A stretch of 64,000 bases of DNA, from contig JADLCB010000003.1 of NCBI GenBank assembly GCA_020847375.1, positions 310,001 to 374,000 of the forward strand, read 5' to 3'. Position numbers and translations under genes: made by a program. Shown here piece by piece: positions 1-9,382 of the stretch (position 1 is the first letter of the stretch; every line of letters begins with the position of its first letter). The notes beneath the pieces were generated by a model that was given only the letters and a program-made list of their open reading frames with translations, searched no databases and had not been told where the DNA came from. Origin of the DNA: Phycisphaerales bacterium (GTDB lineage: Bacteria; Planctomycetota; Phycisphaerae; Tepidisphaerales; Tepidisphaeraceae).

Positions 1-42
1 GTCTTCTTTTTGTTAACTCGTGACCAGTCGGTAAGATAGATC

Positions 43-1407
43 ATGATGACGATCCGCTGGACTATCTCCCGCCAACTGTGGGCGCTTGTCCTAGTGACGA
101 TTATTGTCCGCGTGCCGTGGTTACTGCTCCAACCAACCGATCTTGCCCATATCCGTCAGCAGTTACCTGATCAGGCGGAATATCTTGAAATTGCGAATAA
201 TCTGCGGGCTGAACAGAGTCTGCATTTTCATGATCCGCGTTTTGCGGGTGAGGTTTACGCCTTTCGCATGCCCGGTTATCCAGTCTTGATCGCGCTGCTG
301 GGTGGTCAGCCGACGCTGGTACGCATCGCGCAGGTGCTACTTGATGCCAGCACCGTGGTCGCGGCCTACTTCATCACACGCGGCTGGATGGTTCGCCGCC
401 GCGCGATGGATCGTGAAGCGGCGGATCAGCCTTTCACGTCATACAACAGATTGCAGGAGGGCAAGACCGATAGCACAAGATATAGCCACTGGATCGGGCT
501 GCCTTTTCTGGCGGGACTGCTGGTTGCGCTCAATCCTTGGATGATCTATTTTTCTTCGCTGCTGCTCAGCGAGACATTGTTTACAGCCATGCTCGCGTGG
601 GGGCTGGTGCTTTTTGGTCTGCCGGTCGAGCGGCGATGGGGACTGATCGGCGGAATACTTCTGACAGCGCTGAGTATCTACGTGCGCCCATCCGCGCTGC
701 TTTTGCCGGTGGTGCTCACCATGTTTTCGATCTGGGCGAACCACCGCGACCAGCCATCGTATAACAATAGCCATTGGGGCTGGCCAGTCGTGCGATCAAG
801 TGTTGTCTGGGCGACAGGCAGCCTGATTGTCACAATGCTTGTGCTTTTGCCATGGGGTTGGCGCAATCATCAGCATCCGGCCGTGCAGCACTGGATCTGG
901 ACGACCACCAACACCGGGTTTACCGCGTACGATGGGTATCAACCGGCGGCAACCGGTGCTTCGGATCAACGTTTCACAATCTCCATGCCGCAGTTGCAAA
1001 CCATGAATGAAGTTCAGCGATCGGCGTATTTGAATAAGCTGGCGTGGCAGGCAGCACTGGATGATCCCGGTCGCAGTCTTGAACTGATGCTGTTGCGGGT
1101 GATCCGTACCTGGAGTCCATTGCCGTTGAGTCAGCAGTATTCCCGGTTTGGTTACATTTTGCCGGCGGTGTTTTATTCGATTCCCTTCTTTCTATTGGTT
1201 TTATTGGGGTTAGGGCGCGGTGAAATGACAAAAATGGCAAAATTGTTCCTGCTGGCGCCGGCATTTTATTTTACACTGATTCATGGGCTGACGGTGGGTT
1301 CAGCCCGTTATCGCATTCCGGTTGAAGCGCCGCTGGCGGTGCTGGCTGGCGCCGGTTTGACCAGTGCGTGGGTTATGATGCAGCATCGGCGGCGTGCATC
1401 GGAATAA
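43..1407 (+). CDS. GT39/ArnT-like multi-pass membrane glycosyltransferase
   Basis: The 454-residue protein is almost entirely hydrophobic helices with a soluble C-terminal third. This is the layout of dolichyl-phosphate-mannose mannosyltransferase/ArnT-type (GT-C fold) enzymes, which move a sugar from a lipid carrier in the membrane. The first periplasmic loop (residues 35-70) carries the acidic D-x-x-E/Y pattern (QLPDQAEYLEIA), followed by the FRMPGYPV segment typical of the family. Two adjacent ATG codons (43 and 46) are both possible starts. It lies 84 bases upstream of the AsmA-like gene on the same strand, so an envelope role is plausible. The acceptor and sugar cannot be told from sequence. 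Confidence 0.72.
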   Translation: MMTIRWTISRQLWALVLVTIIVRVPWLLLQPTDLAHIRQQLPDQAEYLEIANNLRAEQSLHFHDPRFAGEVYAFRMPGYPVLIALLGGQPTLVRIAQVLLDASTVVAAYFITRGWMVRRRAMDREAADQPFTSYNRLQEGKTDSTRYSHWIGLPFLAGLLVALNPWMIYFSSLLLSETLFTAMLAWGLVLFGLPVERRWGLIGGILLTALSIYVRPSALLLPVVLTMFSIWANHRDQPSYNNSHWGWPVVRSSVVWATGSLIVTMLVLLPWGWRNHQHPAVQHWIWTTTNTGFTAYDGYQPAATGASDQRFTISMPQLQTMNEVQRSAYLNKLAWQAALDDPGRSLELMLLRVIRTWSPLPLSQQYSRFGYILPAVFYSIPFFLLVLLGLGRGEMTKMAKLFLLAPAFYFTLIHGLTVGSARYRIPVEAPLAVLAGAGLTSAWVMMQHRRRASE

Positions 1408-1491
1408 CCCCAGACCGAGGCAACAAGTTTCAACCAGACAGCCTGATCGTAAAACTCGAACATCACAAAACCCTGAATAGCCAACGTCTTC

Positions 1492-4400
1492 ATGCCGCTT
1501 CAACCTGATCAGCCTGAATCTCAATCGGCCCAGCCGCCTGCCGGCAGCGGATTATCGCGTCGGCCGATCAGCAAATTGCGTCGCTGGACGATGGGTGTCG
1601 TGCTGGTGATTTTGTTGATCATCATTTTCTCCCACGCCTATCTGACCAATGGCGATCGTGTGAAGCAGATGGCTGAGAGCTATCTATCGCATGTGCTCAA
1701 CGCCAGGGTCGAAGTTGGTTCAGCCGATCTTTCGATTTTTGAAGGAATGAGCCTGAGCAAGGTGGCGATTTACATCGATTCCTCCAACTCGCCCGAATCG
1801 CTCATTTTTACCGCGGATGTTTTCCGGGTGGATTACAAACCACAGGCGCTTCTGCTGGGCAAGCTTGATGCCCTGCAGATTATCGCGGTGGGGCCGCGGG
1901 TCCACCTGACAGAAAACCTCGACACCGGCCTGTGGAACTACGAATTGTTCCTACGCAATCAATCGCTTAATGCGTCGGCGCTGGATCCATCGCGCCGGCG
2001 GGATGGCGGGCATGGTGCGATGACGCTGCCGGAGTTGATCCTGCGCGACGCGCGGATCGACTACTCGCAGCTCCGTCATGGTCAGATCACCCCGGGCGGA
2101 TCGATGGCGATTGAGGGCCGGTTGGCTTGGAACAATGCCAGCGACGATTACCAGTTTGAGTTGCAGGCGCGCGGCCCCAGCGAAGGCGTGGGAGCGGTGG
2201 CACGGGGTTCCATCGCGCCGGCGACCGGTCAGTTCGTCATGCAACTGAACGATTTTGATTTTGGCCATGATGTTCTGTCCATGATGCCAGCCCAGGTGCG
2301 GCGCTGGTGCGAGAGTCACCATCTGGCCGGACGGGTTGATATTCCCGAGCTTTCGTTCGCCCCGGCGAAGCGCGGGGAACCAGCCCGGTTCAAGGTCAAG
2401 GTTGTGCTGGGCGGGGTTACGCTGGCGGTCGATCCGCGCCAGTACAGCGGCGCGGTTGAAATCCATCATCAGGAGCAGTTGCTGGAAAACGTGCGGCTGT
2501 TACGCCTGGGGGGCTTGCGCGTTGGTGGGGTGCTGGGGCAAATCGAGGACATGTTGATTCCGCGCCCGATCAAACTGGACAACGTGGCGGGGACATTTGT
2601 TTTTGATCAGGCGGGGATCGATATTCAGAATCTGCGCGGACGGTTGGAAACCAATGCTTTTAAGATTAATGGTCATTTTTCCGGCTATAGTCCTGATGCA
2701 CCGTTTAATATCCATCTGACGTCCTCGGAGCATGAAAATTTTTATCTGGCCCCGTCGCCGCGCTATGTGATTTCGCTGCCGCCGGAGGTGCGGGAAATCT
2801 ATGATCATTTGCATCCGGTTGGGACAGGGCGGCTGGACTTTGAGCTGGCGCGCGCCCAGCCTGGTCAGCGGCCGATGGTCAATGGCAGTATCGAGGTGGT
2901 GGATGGGCAGTTTACCTTCGATCGCTTTGCCTATCCGCTTCAGAATGTGACCGGCAAAATTATTCTCCAGACCGACGCCCAGAACGGGCAGGCGTCGTTG
3001 CAATTAAAAAATTTGCGTGGTTACGGCATAGCCGGCGGGCCGAATGCCGCCAGTCTGGTGCAGGTGAATGGCACGATGGCGCCACTGGGGCCGCAGACAG
3101 CGGTGAAGATCGTCATCACCGGGGAAAATATCCATCAGGAACAGGCGGTGATTGATGCCCTGCCCAGCGAAGCCCGGCAGGCCCTGGCCGGTCTGGATGC
3201 CGACGGTAAGCGGGGATATCCCGAGTTTCTGCTCGATTTTCGTTGCGAGGTTGAGCGCTTGTTCGGTTATCCCAGCCACTGGACGGTGAACACCGATCTG
3301 GTCGTGCATCGCGCCAATGGTGCGCTCAAGGCCTTTGCCTACCCGCTGCGCGATTTATCAGCGATCATACTTGTGCGGGCAGGCAGGCTGCAGATCATCG
3401 ACGGGGCGATGCGACGGGGCGATGCAACGCTCAATTTCTTCGGTGATTTTTCCTGGCATCATCGGGATGATTCGGCGTCAGACGAACCGCCGCGACTTAT
3501 TCCCAACCTCAGTATTTCCGGGCGAAATATTCCGATCGATCAGGAACTGGTTTCGGCCCTGCCCCCCGAGCAGCGCCAGTGGATTACAGGCCTGGACATC
3601 AGCGGGTTGATTGATTTCGATGGCAAGGTGCTGCCAGCGGAGGATTCGGAGTTTGGTTTTGCCATTGATATGGCGGTGCGCGATGGAACCATGCTTCGCC
3701 AAGGCGATCAACCGCTGCTGACCGAGGTGGCAGCCCAATTGCATCTGACGCCGCGCAAGTCGGTCATCAGTTCGTTTGCTGCCCGGCGCGGGCAGGCGAT
3801 GATCCAGGGGCGCGGTGCAGCAGCATGGCAGGCCGGCCAGCCACCGCAGCTTAATCTCTCTGCCCAGGCGCAGAATCTGTTGTTGGATGAGACCTTATTC
3901 AACGCCATGCCCCAGAACGTGCAGCAAGCCTGGCGACAGGTCAACCCGCGCGGAAGTATTGACGGCAGCCTGACCTACAGTGGCGATGCTTCACTGCAAA
4001 CCCACGCGGACCCTTCGCAAGTGGTTTCGTCAAATATCGAATCGCCGTTGGTTGATGCCGTGCCACCCGCTGCGACGACAGCGCCAGCGGATTTGAATCA
4101 GTTGCCGCGTGGGTTTCAGATTACGCTGCGCCCGCGTGAGCTGAGCGTCCAACCACAGGTGTTTCCGTATGCGATGGATCAGGTCAGTGGCGCCGTTGTC
4201 ATTACCAACTCCAGAGTTCAGTTGCAGGAGATTACCGCCACGCATGGCGCCAGCAGGCTGGCGATTAGCGGCGTCGGCGAGCTGGGGGAGCTGCCCGTCT
4301 GGGCGGTGCAATTTGAGGGACACAAGCTGTCGCTCGATCGTGATTTGGTGCAGGCACTGCCGGAGTCGCTGGGGCAACTGGCGGGCAAGCTGCAACTGGG

Positions 4401-5469
4401 CGGCGTGATTAATGCCAAGTTTGATCGCTTTACCTACCGGGCAACAAACCCGTCGCCGGCGACAACTGCACTGGCCATGTCAGCGCCGGTGGCTGCAGCG
4501 GCGACAGCTCCGGCGACATCTGCACCGGCAGCAACGACCAGTGCATCAGTCATCAATCTGGATCGCAAGCCATCAACGCAGCCAGCGCTAAGCGGGGCCA
4601 TCGATTTTCAGGGCGTGCTGAGTTTCGATCAATCATCCGCCAATATAGGGGTGCAACTGGATGAGGTTGACGGCCAGTTGCAAGTCAGCGGCCAGGTTCT
4701 GGAAGGGGCCATGGTCAATTTTATCGGCGACCTGAATCTGTCATCCCTGAAGCTGGCCGGGCTGGCAGCCCAGAATCTGCGCGCGCATCTGGTGCAACCG
4801 GATCATCAACCTGCACTTAAGATCGACGCTCTGCGCGGGACGATTGCCGGGGGTGAAATGGCTGGTGTCGTGGGGCTGGCGTATCCCGAAGGCGAGCCAT
4901 CGAAATATAAGGCGGAATTGACGCTGCGCAATGCCGATGTGCGCGAGTTGATGGTTGAGAACACCAAAAATGTAAACGGCCAACTCACTGCGAGTCTGGG
5001 GTTGGAAGGGGCCTGGAATGATCCAACCAGTCGGCGCGGGCGCGGCGAGGTGCGGGTTGCCGGTCGCGGGATGTACAACATTCCCCTGGTGCTGGGAGTT
5101 CTGGAAATCACCAACCTGGCCGTACCGATCAACAGCCCGTTCAAAACGGCGTACGCCAGTTACAGCGTGGCGGGTCAGCAGGTTACGTTTGGACAAATTG
5201 AGTTGCGTTCCGATCAAATGCGCATGACCGGCGGGGGAATGCTCGATTTTGGTAATCAGAGTGTGAACATGAACTTCACCACCGACAATCCGAACTGGCC
5301 ACACCTGCCGATTATTGGTGATCTGCTGGAAGGAGCCAAGAACGAGCTGTTGCAGATTCATATCCGCGGAACGATTCAAAAACCGAAAGTTTCCGTCAAG
5401 TCATTCAATACTTTTCAAACGACCATCGACGAGGTTGTCCGCGATAATAAAGATCCGCACATCGAGTAG
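1492..5469 (+). CDS. AsmA/TamB-like envelope protein, 1325 aa
   Basis: The protein has one N-terminal membrane anchor (about residues 30-50, MGVVLVILLIIIFSHAYL) and then a very long beta-rich region with repeated AsmA-like blocks. It ends in an AsmA_2-type domain (about 1180-1300, with MYNIPLVLGVLEI and GGGMLDFGNQSVNMNF). Members of the AsmA/TamB/YhdP superfamily span the periplasm and are linked to phospholipid or outer-membrane protein traffic in other bacteria. Two Ala/Thr/Pro-rich low-complexity linkers (about 850-870 and 985-1020) separate the blocks. The family assignment is good; the cargo here is unknown. Confidence 0.78.
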   Translation: MPLQPDQPESQSAQPPAGSGLSRRPISKLRRWTMGVVLVILLIIIFSHAYLTNGDRVKQMAESYLSHVLNARVEVGSADLSIFEGMSLSKVAIYIDSSNSPESLIFTADVFRVDYKPQALLLGKLDALQIIAVGPRVHLTENLDTGLWNYELFLRNQSLNASALDPSRRRDGGHGAMTLPELILRDARIDYSQLRHGQITPGGSMAIEGRLAWNNASDDYQFELQARGPSEGVGAVARGSIAPATGQFVMQLNDFDFGHDVLSMMPAQVRRWCESHHLAGRVDIPELSFAPAKRGEPARFKVKVVLGGVTLAVDPRQYSGAVEIHHQEQLLENVRLLRLGGLRVGGVLGQIEDMLIPRPIKLDNVAGTFVFDQAGIDIQNLRGRLETNAFKINGHFSGYSPDAPFNIHLTSSEHENFYLAPSPRYVISLPPEVREIYDHLHPVGTGRLDFELARAQPGQRPMVNGSIEVVDGQFTFDRFAYPLQNVTGKIILQTDAQNGQASLQLKNLRGYGIAGGPNAASLVQVNGTMAPLGPQTAVKIVITGENIHQEQAVIDALPSEARQALAGLDADGKRGYPEFLLDFRCEVERLFGYPSHWTVNTDLVVHRANGALKAFAYPLRDLSAIILVRAGRLQIIDGAMRRGDATLNFFGDFSWHHRDDSASDEPPRLIPNLSISGRNIPIDQELVSALPPEQRQWITGLDISGLIDFDGKVLPAEDSEFGFAIDMAVRDGTMLRQGDQPLLTEVAAQLHLTPRKSVISSFAARRGQAMIQGRGAAAWQAGQPPQLNLSAQAQNLLLDETLFNAMPQNVQQAWRQVNPRGSIDGSLTYSGDASLQTHADPSQVVSSNIESPLVDAVPPAATTAPADLNQLPRGFQITLRPRELSVQPQVFPYAMDQVSGAVVITNSRVQLQEITATHGASRLAISGVGELGELPVWAVQFEGHKLSLDRDLVQALPESLGQLAGKLQLGGVINAKFDRFTYRATNPSPATTALAMSAPVAAAATAPATSAPAATTSASVINLDRKPSTQPALSGAIDFQGVLSFDQSSANIGVQLDEVDGQLQVSGQVLEGAMVNFIGDLNLSSLKLAGLAAQNLRAHLVQPDHQPALKIDALRGTIAGGEMAGVVGLAYPEGEPSKYKAELTLRNADVRELMVENTKNVNGQLTASLGLEGAWNDPTSRRGRGEVRVAGRGMYNIPLVLGVLEITNLAVPINSPFKTAYASYSVAGQQVTFGQIELRSDQMRMTGGGMLDFGNQSVNMNFTTDNPNWPHLPIIGDLLEGAKNELLQIHIRGTIQKPKVSVKSFNTFQTTIDEVVRDNKDPHIE

Positions 5470-5537
5470 GCGGCTGGCCATTTAATGACACCGGCGTGGG
5501 GGCAAGGGTTTGTTAATCTGGGCAAAAAGATCGGATA

Positions 5538-5566
5538 TTGACGCCTCGCTGGGCACATGATATAGT
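5538..5566 (+). promoter_or_regulatory. Sigma70-type promoter upstream of the zinc-ribbon gene
   Basis: TTGACG (5538-5543) and TATAGT (5561-5566) are separated by exactly 17 bases, giving 5/6 matches at both boxes. Transcription would begin near 5573, leaving a leader of about 160 bases before the ATG at 5731. The rest of the interval from 5470 to 5730 shows no gene. Confidence 0.6.
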
Positions 5567-5730
5567 TATGGGACGATATGAGAGCAGCTCTCATTTCACA
5601 CGATCAGCGGTTTTCAGGGGCGGATCATAAAAAACTGCTGATGGATGCGACACTTAAGTCGAGTTACCTACGTTACTTGCGGTGCAAGTGAATCAATTTT
5701 GTCAGGAGGCTTTCCGACTGGAGGTACGTC

Positions 5731-5979
5731 ATGCGTTGCCCGAATTGCCAAGTCGAATTGGTCAGCTCCCAGCGGTTGGGTGTGCAACTGGATTATTGTC
5801 CGAGTTGTCACGGCGTCTGGCTGGAGTGCGGTAATCTCAATGCACTGATCGAGCGTGCCAATGAGGATGTCGTCGAAGCTGTACATCAGGCGGAGATCGA
5901 CTGCCACAGGCACCAGCGCATTTCCTACGCCAGCAAGAGCACAACCCTGAATCTCAACGTCTACGACACGACGGTGTAA
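5731..5979 (+). CDS. Small TFIIB-type zinc-ribbon protein
   Basis: An 82-residue protein with two CxxC knuckles (MRCPNC at residues 3-6 and YCPSCHGVWLECGNL around 28-31), the pattern of the zf-TFIIB family of small bacterial proteins. It binds one zinc in a ribbon fold; its cellular role is not established. The C-terminal half is charged and His-rich. The start is well supported by GGAGG eight bases upstream of the ATG. It stands alone downstream of a good promoter. Confidence 0.75.
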   Translation: MRCPNCQVELVSSQRLGVQLDYCPSCHGVWLECGNLNALIERANEDVVEAVHQAEIDCHRHQRISYASKSTTLNLNVYDTTV

Positions 5980-6126
5980 GGGTTGCCACCTGATTGCCAC
6001 GCGGAAATAGCCCATCCGGCGCCCATAAAAACAGTTTGAGGATCAGCGCAACATGCGCAAGGGGTTGTTGTCATTGCATTGTTCGGTGCTGTTTGTTGCA
6101 ACGGACAACGTATTGCCTCAATCATC

Positions 6127-6180
6127 AATGATGAACCAGCCGGTTGGTTCATACATTCATCCGAGCCGATCCGTTATAAT
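6127..6180 (+). promoter_or_regulatory. Palindromic operator-like site and TATAAT box
   Basis: ATGAACCA (6131-6138) and TGGTTCAT (6145-6152) form a perfect inverted repeat with a 6-base centre, extended by AATG/CATT at 6127-6130 and 6154-6157. A consensus TATAAT lies at 6175-6180 with no good -35 box; the palindrome occupies that position. Transcription would start only about 5 bases before the ATG at 6192. The arrangement resembles a factor-dependent promoter, which is an inference. Confidence 0.4.
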
Positions 6181-6191
6181 GGCGCGCGGAT

Positions 6192-7034
6192 ATGTCTTTC
6201 ACGCCGTCACAGAAGATTTCTGGCCACCAGGGGATGTGCATTGCCAGCGGGTTTATAGCCGGCGTGGTGTTGGTGATTGCGATGGCGGTTGTGCTGCCGG
6301 GCGGGTCGAATCAGATGATTGACGCAATGGCGCAAATTGCCGGGTTTGCCGTTTTGCCCGTAGCCGATCAACCAGCAGCAACCGGGCCATCAATTCTCGC
6401 ACAGACGACTGTGGCAACCATCGCAGCACAAGGCGGCTTGTCCACCGTTACTTCAGCGCAAAAAGACCCAGCGCCGCGCAGTTCATCATCCCGTTCAGCG
6501 ACTGAATCGAACAACACCGCATCGCGCCAACCAATGGCGGGCGGGCCTGACTTAACCATCCTGGCGTGGCAGCGCGTTGCTGATGCGGCCGCGAATTCTT
6601 CGCCGGCCACAGCGATTGTCATGATCGATGAATTTCGTTTGCGCCATTCCAGAGATTATGAACCATACTTGCAGCAACTGACGAATCAAGCGCTGGATCG
6701 GTTGTGGTGGCAGCGAATCATCGAGCTGTTGCAGGCTCGTCAGCAGGCGCTGGATCAACTGAATATATTGCGCCAACAACAGACCAGCAGCGCCTTGGCG
6801 AATCGCAATGATCTTGAAGACCGGATGAATCAATGGCAGCAGAAGGTGGATAATGCTCAGCGTGATCTTCAGGATATGCGCTACAACACCACGGTAAAAC
6901 CTGACCTGGCCGATGAACCGCTCATGCGGCAGTTGCGCCAGCAGCGCGATGCCCAGGCGTACGGTTCCTGGTGCGCGCGGACGCTGACGAGCATTATTCG
7001 CACGCGCGGCCAGACGCCCTGGCAGATTCGATGA
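6192..7034 (+). CDS. Membrane-anchored coiled-coil protein of unknown function
   Basis: I do not recognise the family. The 280-residue protein has one transmembrane segment near the N-terminus (residues 17-37, FIAGVVLVIAMAVVLPGG), a Ser/Thr/Ala-rich spacer to about residue 115, and a Gln/Arg-rich region (150-260) that looks helical and coiled-coil forming. The topology suggests a bitopic protein with a periplasmic helical domain. There is no convincing Shine-Dalgarno sequence. A TATAAT box 12 bases upstream suggests a near-leaderless mRNA; an internal ATG at 6234 is the alternative start. Confidence 0.5.
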   Translation: MSFTPSQKISGHQGMCIASGFIAGVVLVIAMAVVLPGGSNQMIDAMAQIAGFAVLPVADQPAATGPSILAQTTVATIAAQGGLSTVTSAQKDPAPRSSSSRSATESNNTASRQPMAGGPDLTILAWQRVADAAANSSPATAIVMIDEFRLRHSRDYEPYLQQLTNQALDRLWWQRIIELLQARQQALDQLNILRQQQTSSALANRNDLEDRMNQWQQKVDNAQRDLQDMRYNTTVKPDLADEPLMRQLRQQRDAQAYGSWCARTLTSIIRTRGQTPWQIR

Positions 7035-7121
7035 AACGTTGTCGCCCGTGCCGAGAATTGAATGACGGGCAATGCGTGTTAGCATGCCGATCGACACACG
7101 GATTTTTCACGAGGTCAATCA

Positions 7122-8426
7122 ATGTCCCAGCCAACATCGTTCACGCTCGCCCAGGATCGAATCCCAACTCATTGGTACAACATTGCAGCCGATTTGCCCC
7201 AGCCCATCGCGCCGCCGCTGCATCCGCAGACGCGCCAGCCGGCGAGCCTGTCGGATATGCAGGCGATTTTTTGTGATCCGATCATCGAACAGGAAGTCAG
7301 CACCGAGCGCTGGATCAAATTGCCCGATGATGTGCGGGCCAAACTGGCGCTATGGCGTCCGACGCCCCTTCTGCGGGCGGTGCGGCTGGAACAGGCGCTG
7401 AATACGCCAGCCCATATCTACTACAAGTACGAAGGCGCCAGCCCGGCGGGTTCGCACAAACCCAACAGCGCCATTCCGCAGGCGTGGTACAACAAGCAGG
7501 CGGGGATCAAGCGCCTGGCGACGGAGACCGGCGCTGGCCAGTGGGGCAGTTCGTTGGCGCTGGCGTGCCAATTGTTCGGGCTGGAGTGCATTGTCTACAT
7601 GGTCAAGGTGAGCTTCACGCAAAAACCGTATCGCAAACTGCTGATGCAGACGTGGGGTGCCACGGTTCACGCCAGCCCGTCGCAGCAGACGGCGTATGGT
7701 CGCCAAGTGCTCCAGCAGATGCCGGATACGCCGGGCAGTCTGGGCATGGCGATCAGCGAAGCCATTGAAGATACGGTGACGCATCCCGGTACGAAATATG
7801 CGCTGGGCAGCGTGCTGAATCATGTCTGCCTGCACCAGACGGTTATCGGTCAGGAGTCGCTGGAGCAGATGGAGCTGGCGGGTGAATATCCCGATGTGGT
7901 GATCGGTTGTGTCGGAGGCGGGAGCAATTTTGCCGGAATCGCCTTTCCGTTTATCCATCGCAATCTGCACGATGGTAAAAAGACGCGGATCGTCGCGGTC
8001 GAACCGGATGTCTGCGCCTCATAGACGCGCGGCGAGCTGCGCTATGATTTCGGCGATACCGCGGAGATGACACCCTTGATGCGGATGTACACACTGGGTC
8101 ATGCTTTTGTACCACCGAAAATTCACGCCGGTGGGTTGCGCTATCATGGCATGGCGCCCGCCGTCAGCAGCGCCTATGAACAGAAATTGATTGAAGCGCG
8201 CACCTTCAATCAACAGGAGATTTTTGAAGCGGCGGTGCAGTTCGCCCGCACGGAAGGAATTGTCCCGGCGCCGGAATCGGCGCACGCGATCAAAGGCGCG
8301 ATCGAAGAAGCCAAACAAGCCCGCGCTGATCGTCAGCCACGGGTGATTCTGTTCAATCTTTCCGGTCATGGTCTGCTGGATATGCAGTCGTATGACAGCT
8401 ATCTCAGCGGACACCTGAACAGTTGA
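7122..8426 (+). pseudogene. trpB2: TrpB2-type tryptophan synthase beta, interrupted by one amber codon
   Basis: Both halves are clearly TrpB2 (the longer, bacterial/archaeal second class of PLP-dependent tryptophan synthase beta chains, which join indole to serine). The PLP-lysine region [26 protein letters not shown], and the glycine-rich phosphate loop [10 protein letters not shown] are present before residue 300. Reading continues in the same frame after TAG at 8022-8024 with TRGELRYDF and the conserved GHAFVPPKIHAGGLRYHGM. The joined length of 434 codons is normal for the family, and leucine is the residue expected at the stop. There is no frameshift. The cause is a very recent nonsense mutation, a base error, or amber readthrough. 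GAGGTC upstream supports the ATG at 7122. Confidence 0.85.
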
Positions 8427-8453
8427 TCCGATTGAACCGGCGCGCCCAGTAGC

Positions 8454-8879
8454 TCAGGCGCTGCCTTGGGCGGATTCGGGTTGATGAATCAACCGATGGA
8501 TGAGGGCGCTTTGCACGGATTCGCCATCAGGCCAACTGATCAACTCCCCGACACGCGCGCCGCAAAGTGCCACACCCATTGGGCTGAGCACCGAAACCAC
8601 ATCGCTGCCGCTTTGGGCGGGAGAAACCGTTGATTGCGGCAAAGTCAGCGTGCAGCAGGTCAATTGGCCAGTGGCGGGGTCTAGCAACTCCACACGGCTG
8701 TCCAGCGTGACCATGTCGTGCGGCACGTGCTGGGCGGGGATTGATTGAGCCCAGCGCAGTTCCTGACGAAAATATTCGAGATACGGCGCGTACGTCGCCC
8801 ACGAGGTCAGCGCGTTGTCGGTTGCATCCAGCAGGCGCTGACGATCCAGGGCGGACGTGATGCGGGTCGAGGCGATCAT
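8454..8879 (-). CDS. Rnk/GreA C-terminal-domain protein, copy 1
   Basis: A 141-residue protein of the Rnk/GreA-GreB C-terminal-domain superfamily, which binds the RNA polymerase secondary channel. The diagnostic C-terminal block is SVLSPMGVALCGARVG followed by HQPES. The N-terminal part (about 1-50) is a short helical segment as in Rnk, without the long GreA coiled coil. It is the last of three tandem paralogues on this strand, 23 bases after the previous one, and is the most diverged (a cysteine in the core and an extended tail). A role in tuning transcription is inferred from the family. Confidence 0.72.
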   Translation of the reverse strand: MIASTRITSALDRQRLLDATDNALTSWATYAPYLEYFRQELRWAQSIPAQHVPHDMVTLDSRVELLDPATGQLTCCTLTLPQSTVSPAQSGSDVVSVLSPMGVALCGARVGELISWPDGESVQSALIHRLIHQPESAQGSA

Positions 8880-8902
8880 GGCGAACCTCCCGCGGTCAGG
8901 GG

Positions 8903-9334
8903 TTAAAGGTGATAATCACCAGCCGATTCGGGCTGGTAGTGAATTTTTTCGATTTTCAAACGGCGTGTACCCGCCGGGGCGTCGAATTTAATGGTCTGCC
9001 CCAGGCGCACGCCCAGTAGCGCTGTTCCCAGCGGCGCCAGCACCGACAGCCTGCCATTATCAATATCGGCTTCTTCAGGGTAAACCAAGGTATACGTATC
9101 CGACTCATCAAAGCGCAGGTCGCGCACGCTGACCGTGGAACGCATGGTAACGACCTGGGGCGGCACCTGGCCGGCGGGCACGACCAGGCAGCGATCCAGT
9201 TCCTGGCGCAGCACCGCCAGCAGCGAGGCGTGCGTTTCACGATAGCGCGGCGATTCAACCAGCGCCTTGAGGCGGTCGAAGTCGGATTCGGTGATGACAA
9301 TTTGACGATTGGAAACAGTTTGTTTGGTCAGCAT
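8903..9334 (-). CDS. rnk: Rnk/GreA C-terminal-domain protein, copy 2
   Basis: Of the three paralogues this 143-residue protein most resembles Rnk (regulator of nucleoside diphosphate kinase), which binds RNA polymerase like a GreA without its catalytic coiled coil. It opens with QIVITESDFDRLKALVES, a typical Rnk N-terminus, and carries YTLVYPEEADIDNGRLSVLAPLGTALLG near residues 85-115 and the closing YQPES. It lies 48 bases after copy 3 and 23 bases before copy 1 in an apparent three-gene operon. The rnk symbol is by family resemblance only. Confidence 0.78.
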   Translation of the reverse strand: MLTKQTVSNRQIVITESDFDRLKALVESPRYRETHASLLAVLRQELDRCLVVPAGQVPPQVVTMRSTVSVRDLRFDESDTYTLVYPEEADIDNGRLSVLAPLGTALLGVRLGQTIKFDAPAGTRRLKIEKIHYQPESAGDYHL

Positions 9335-9382
9335 GGTTGATGCTCCTTTGGATAATATTCCCGGCGAGGAGATTGGTTGTGA

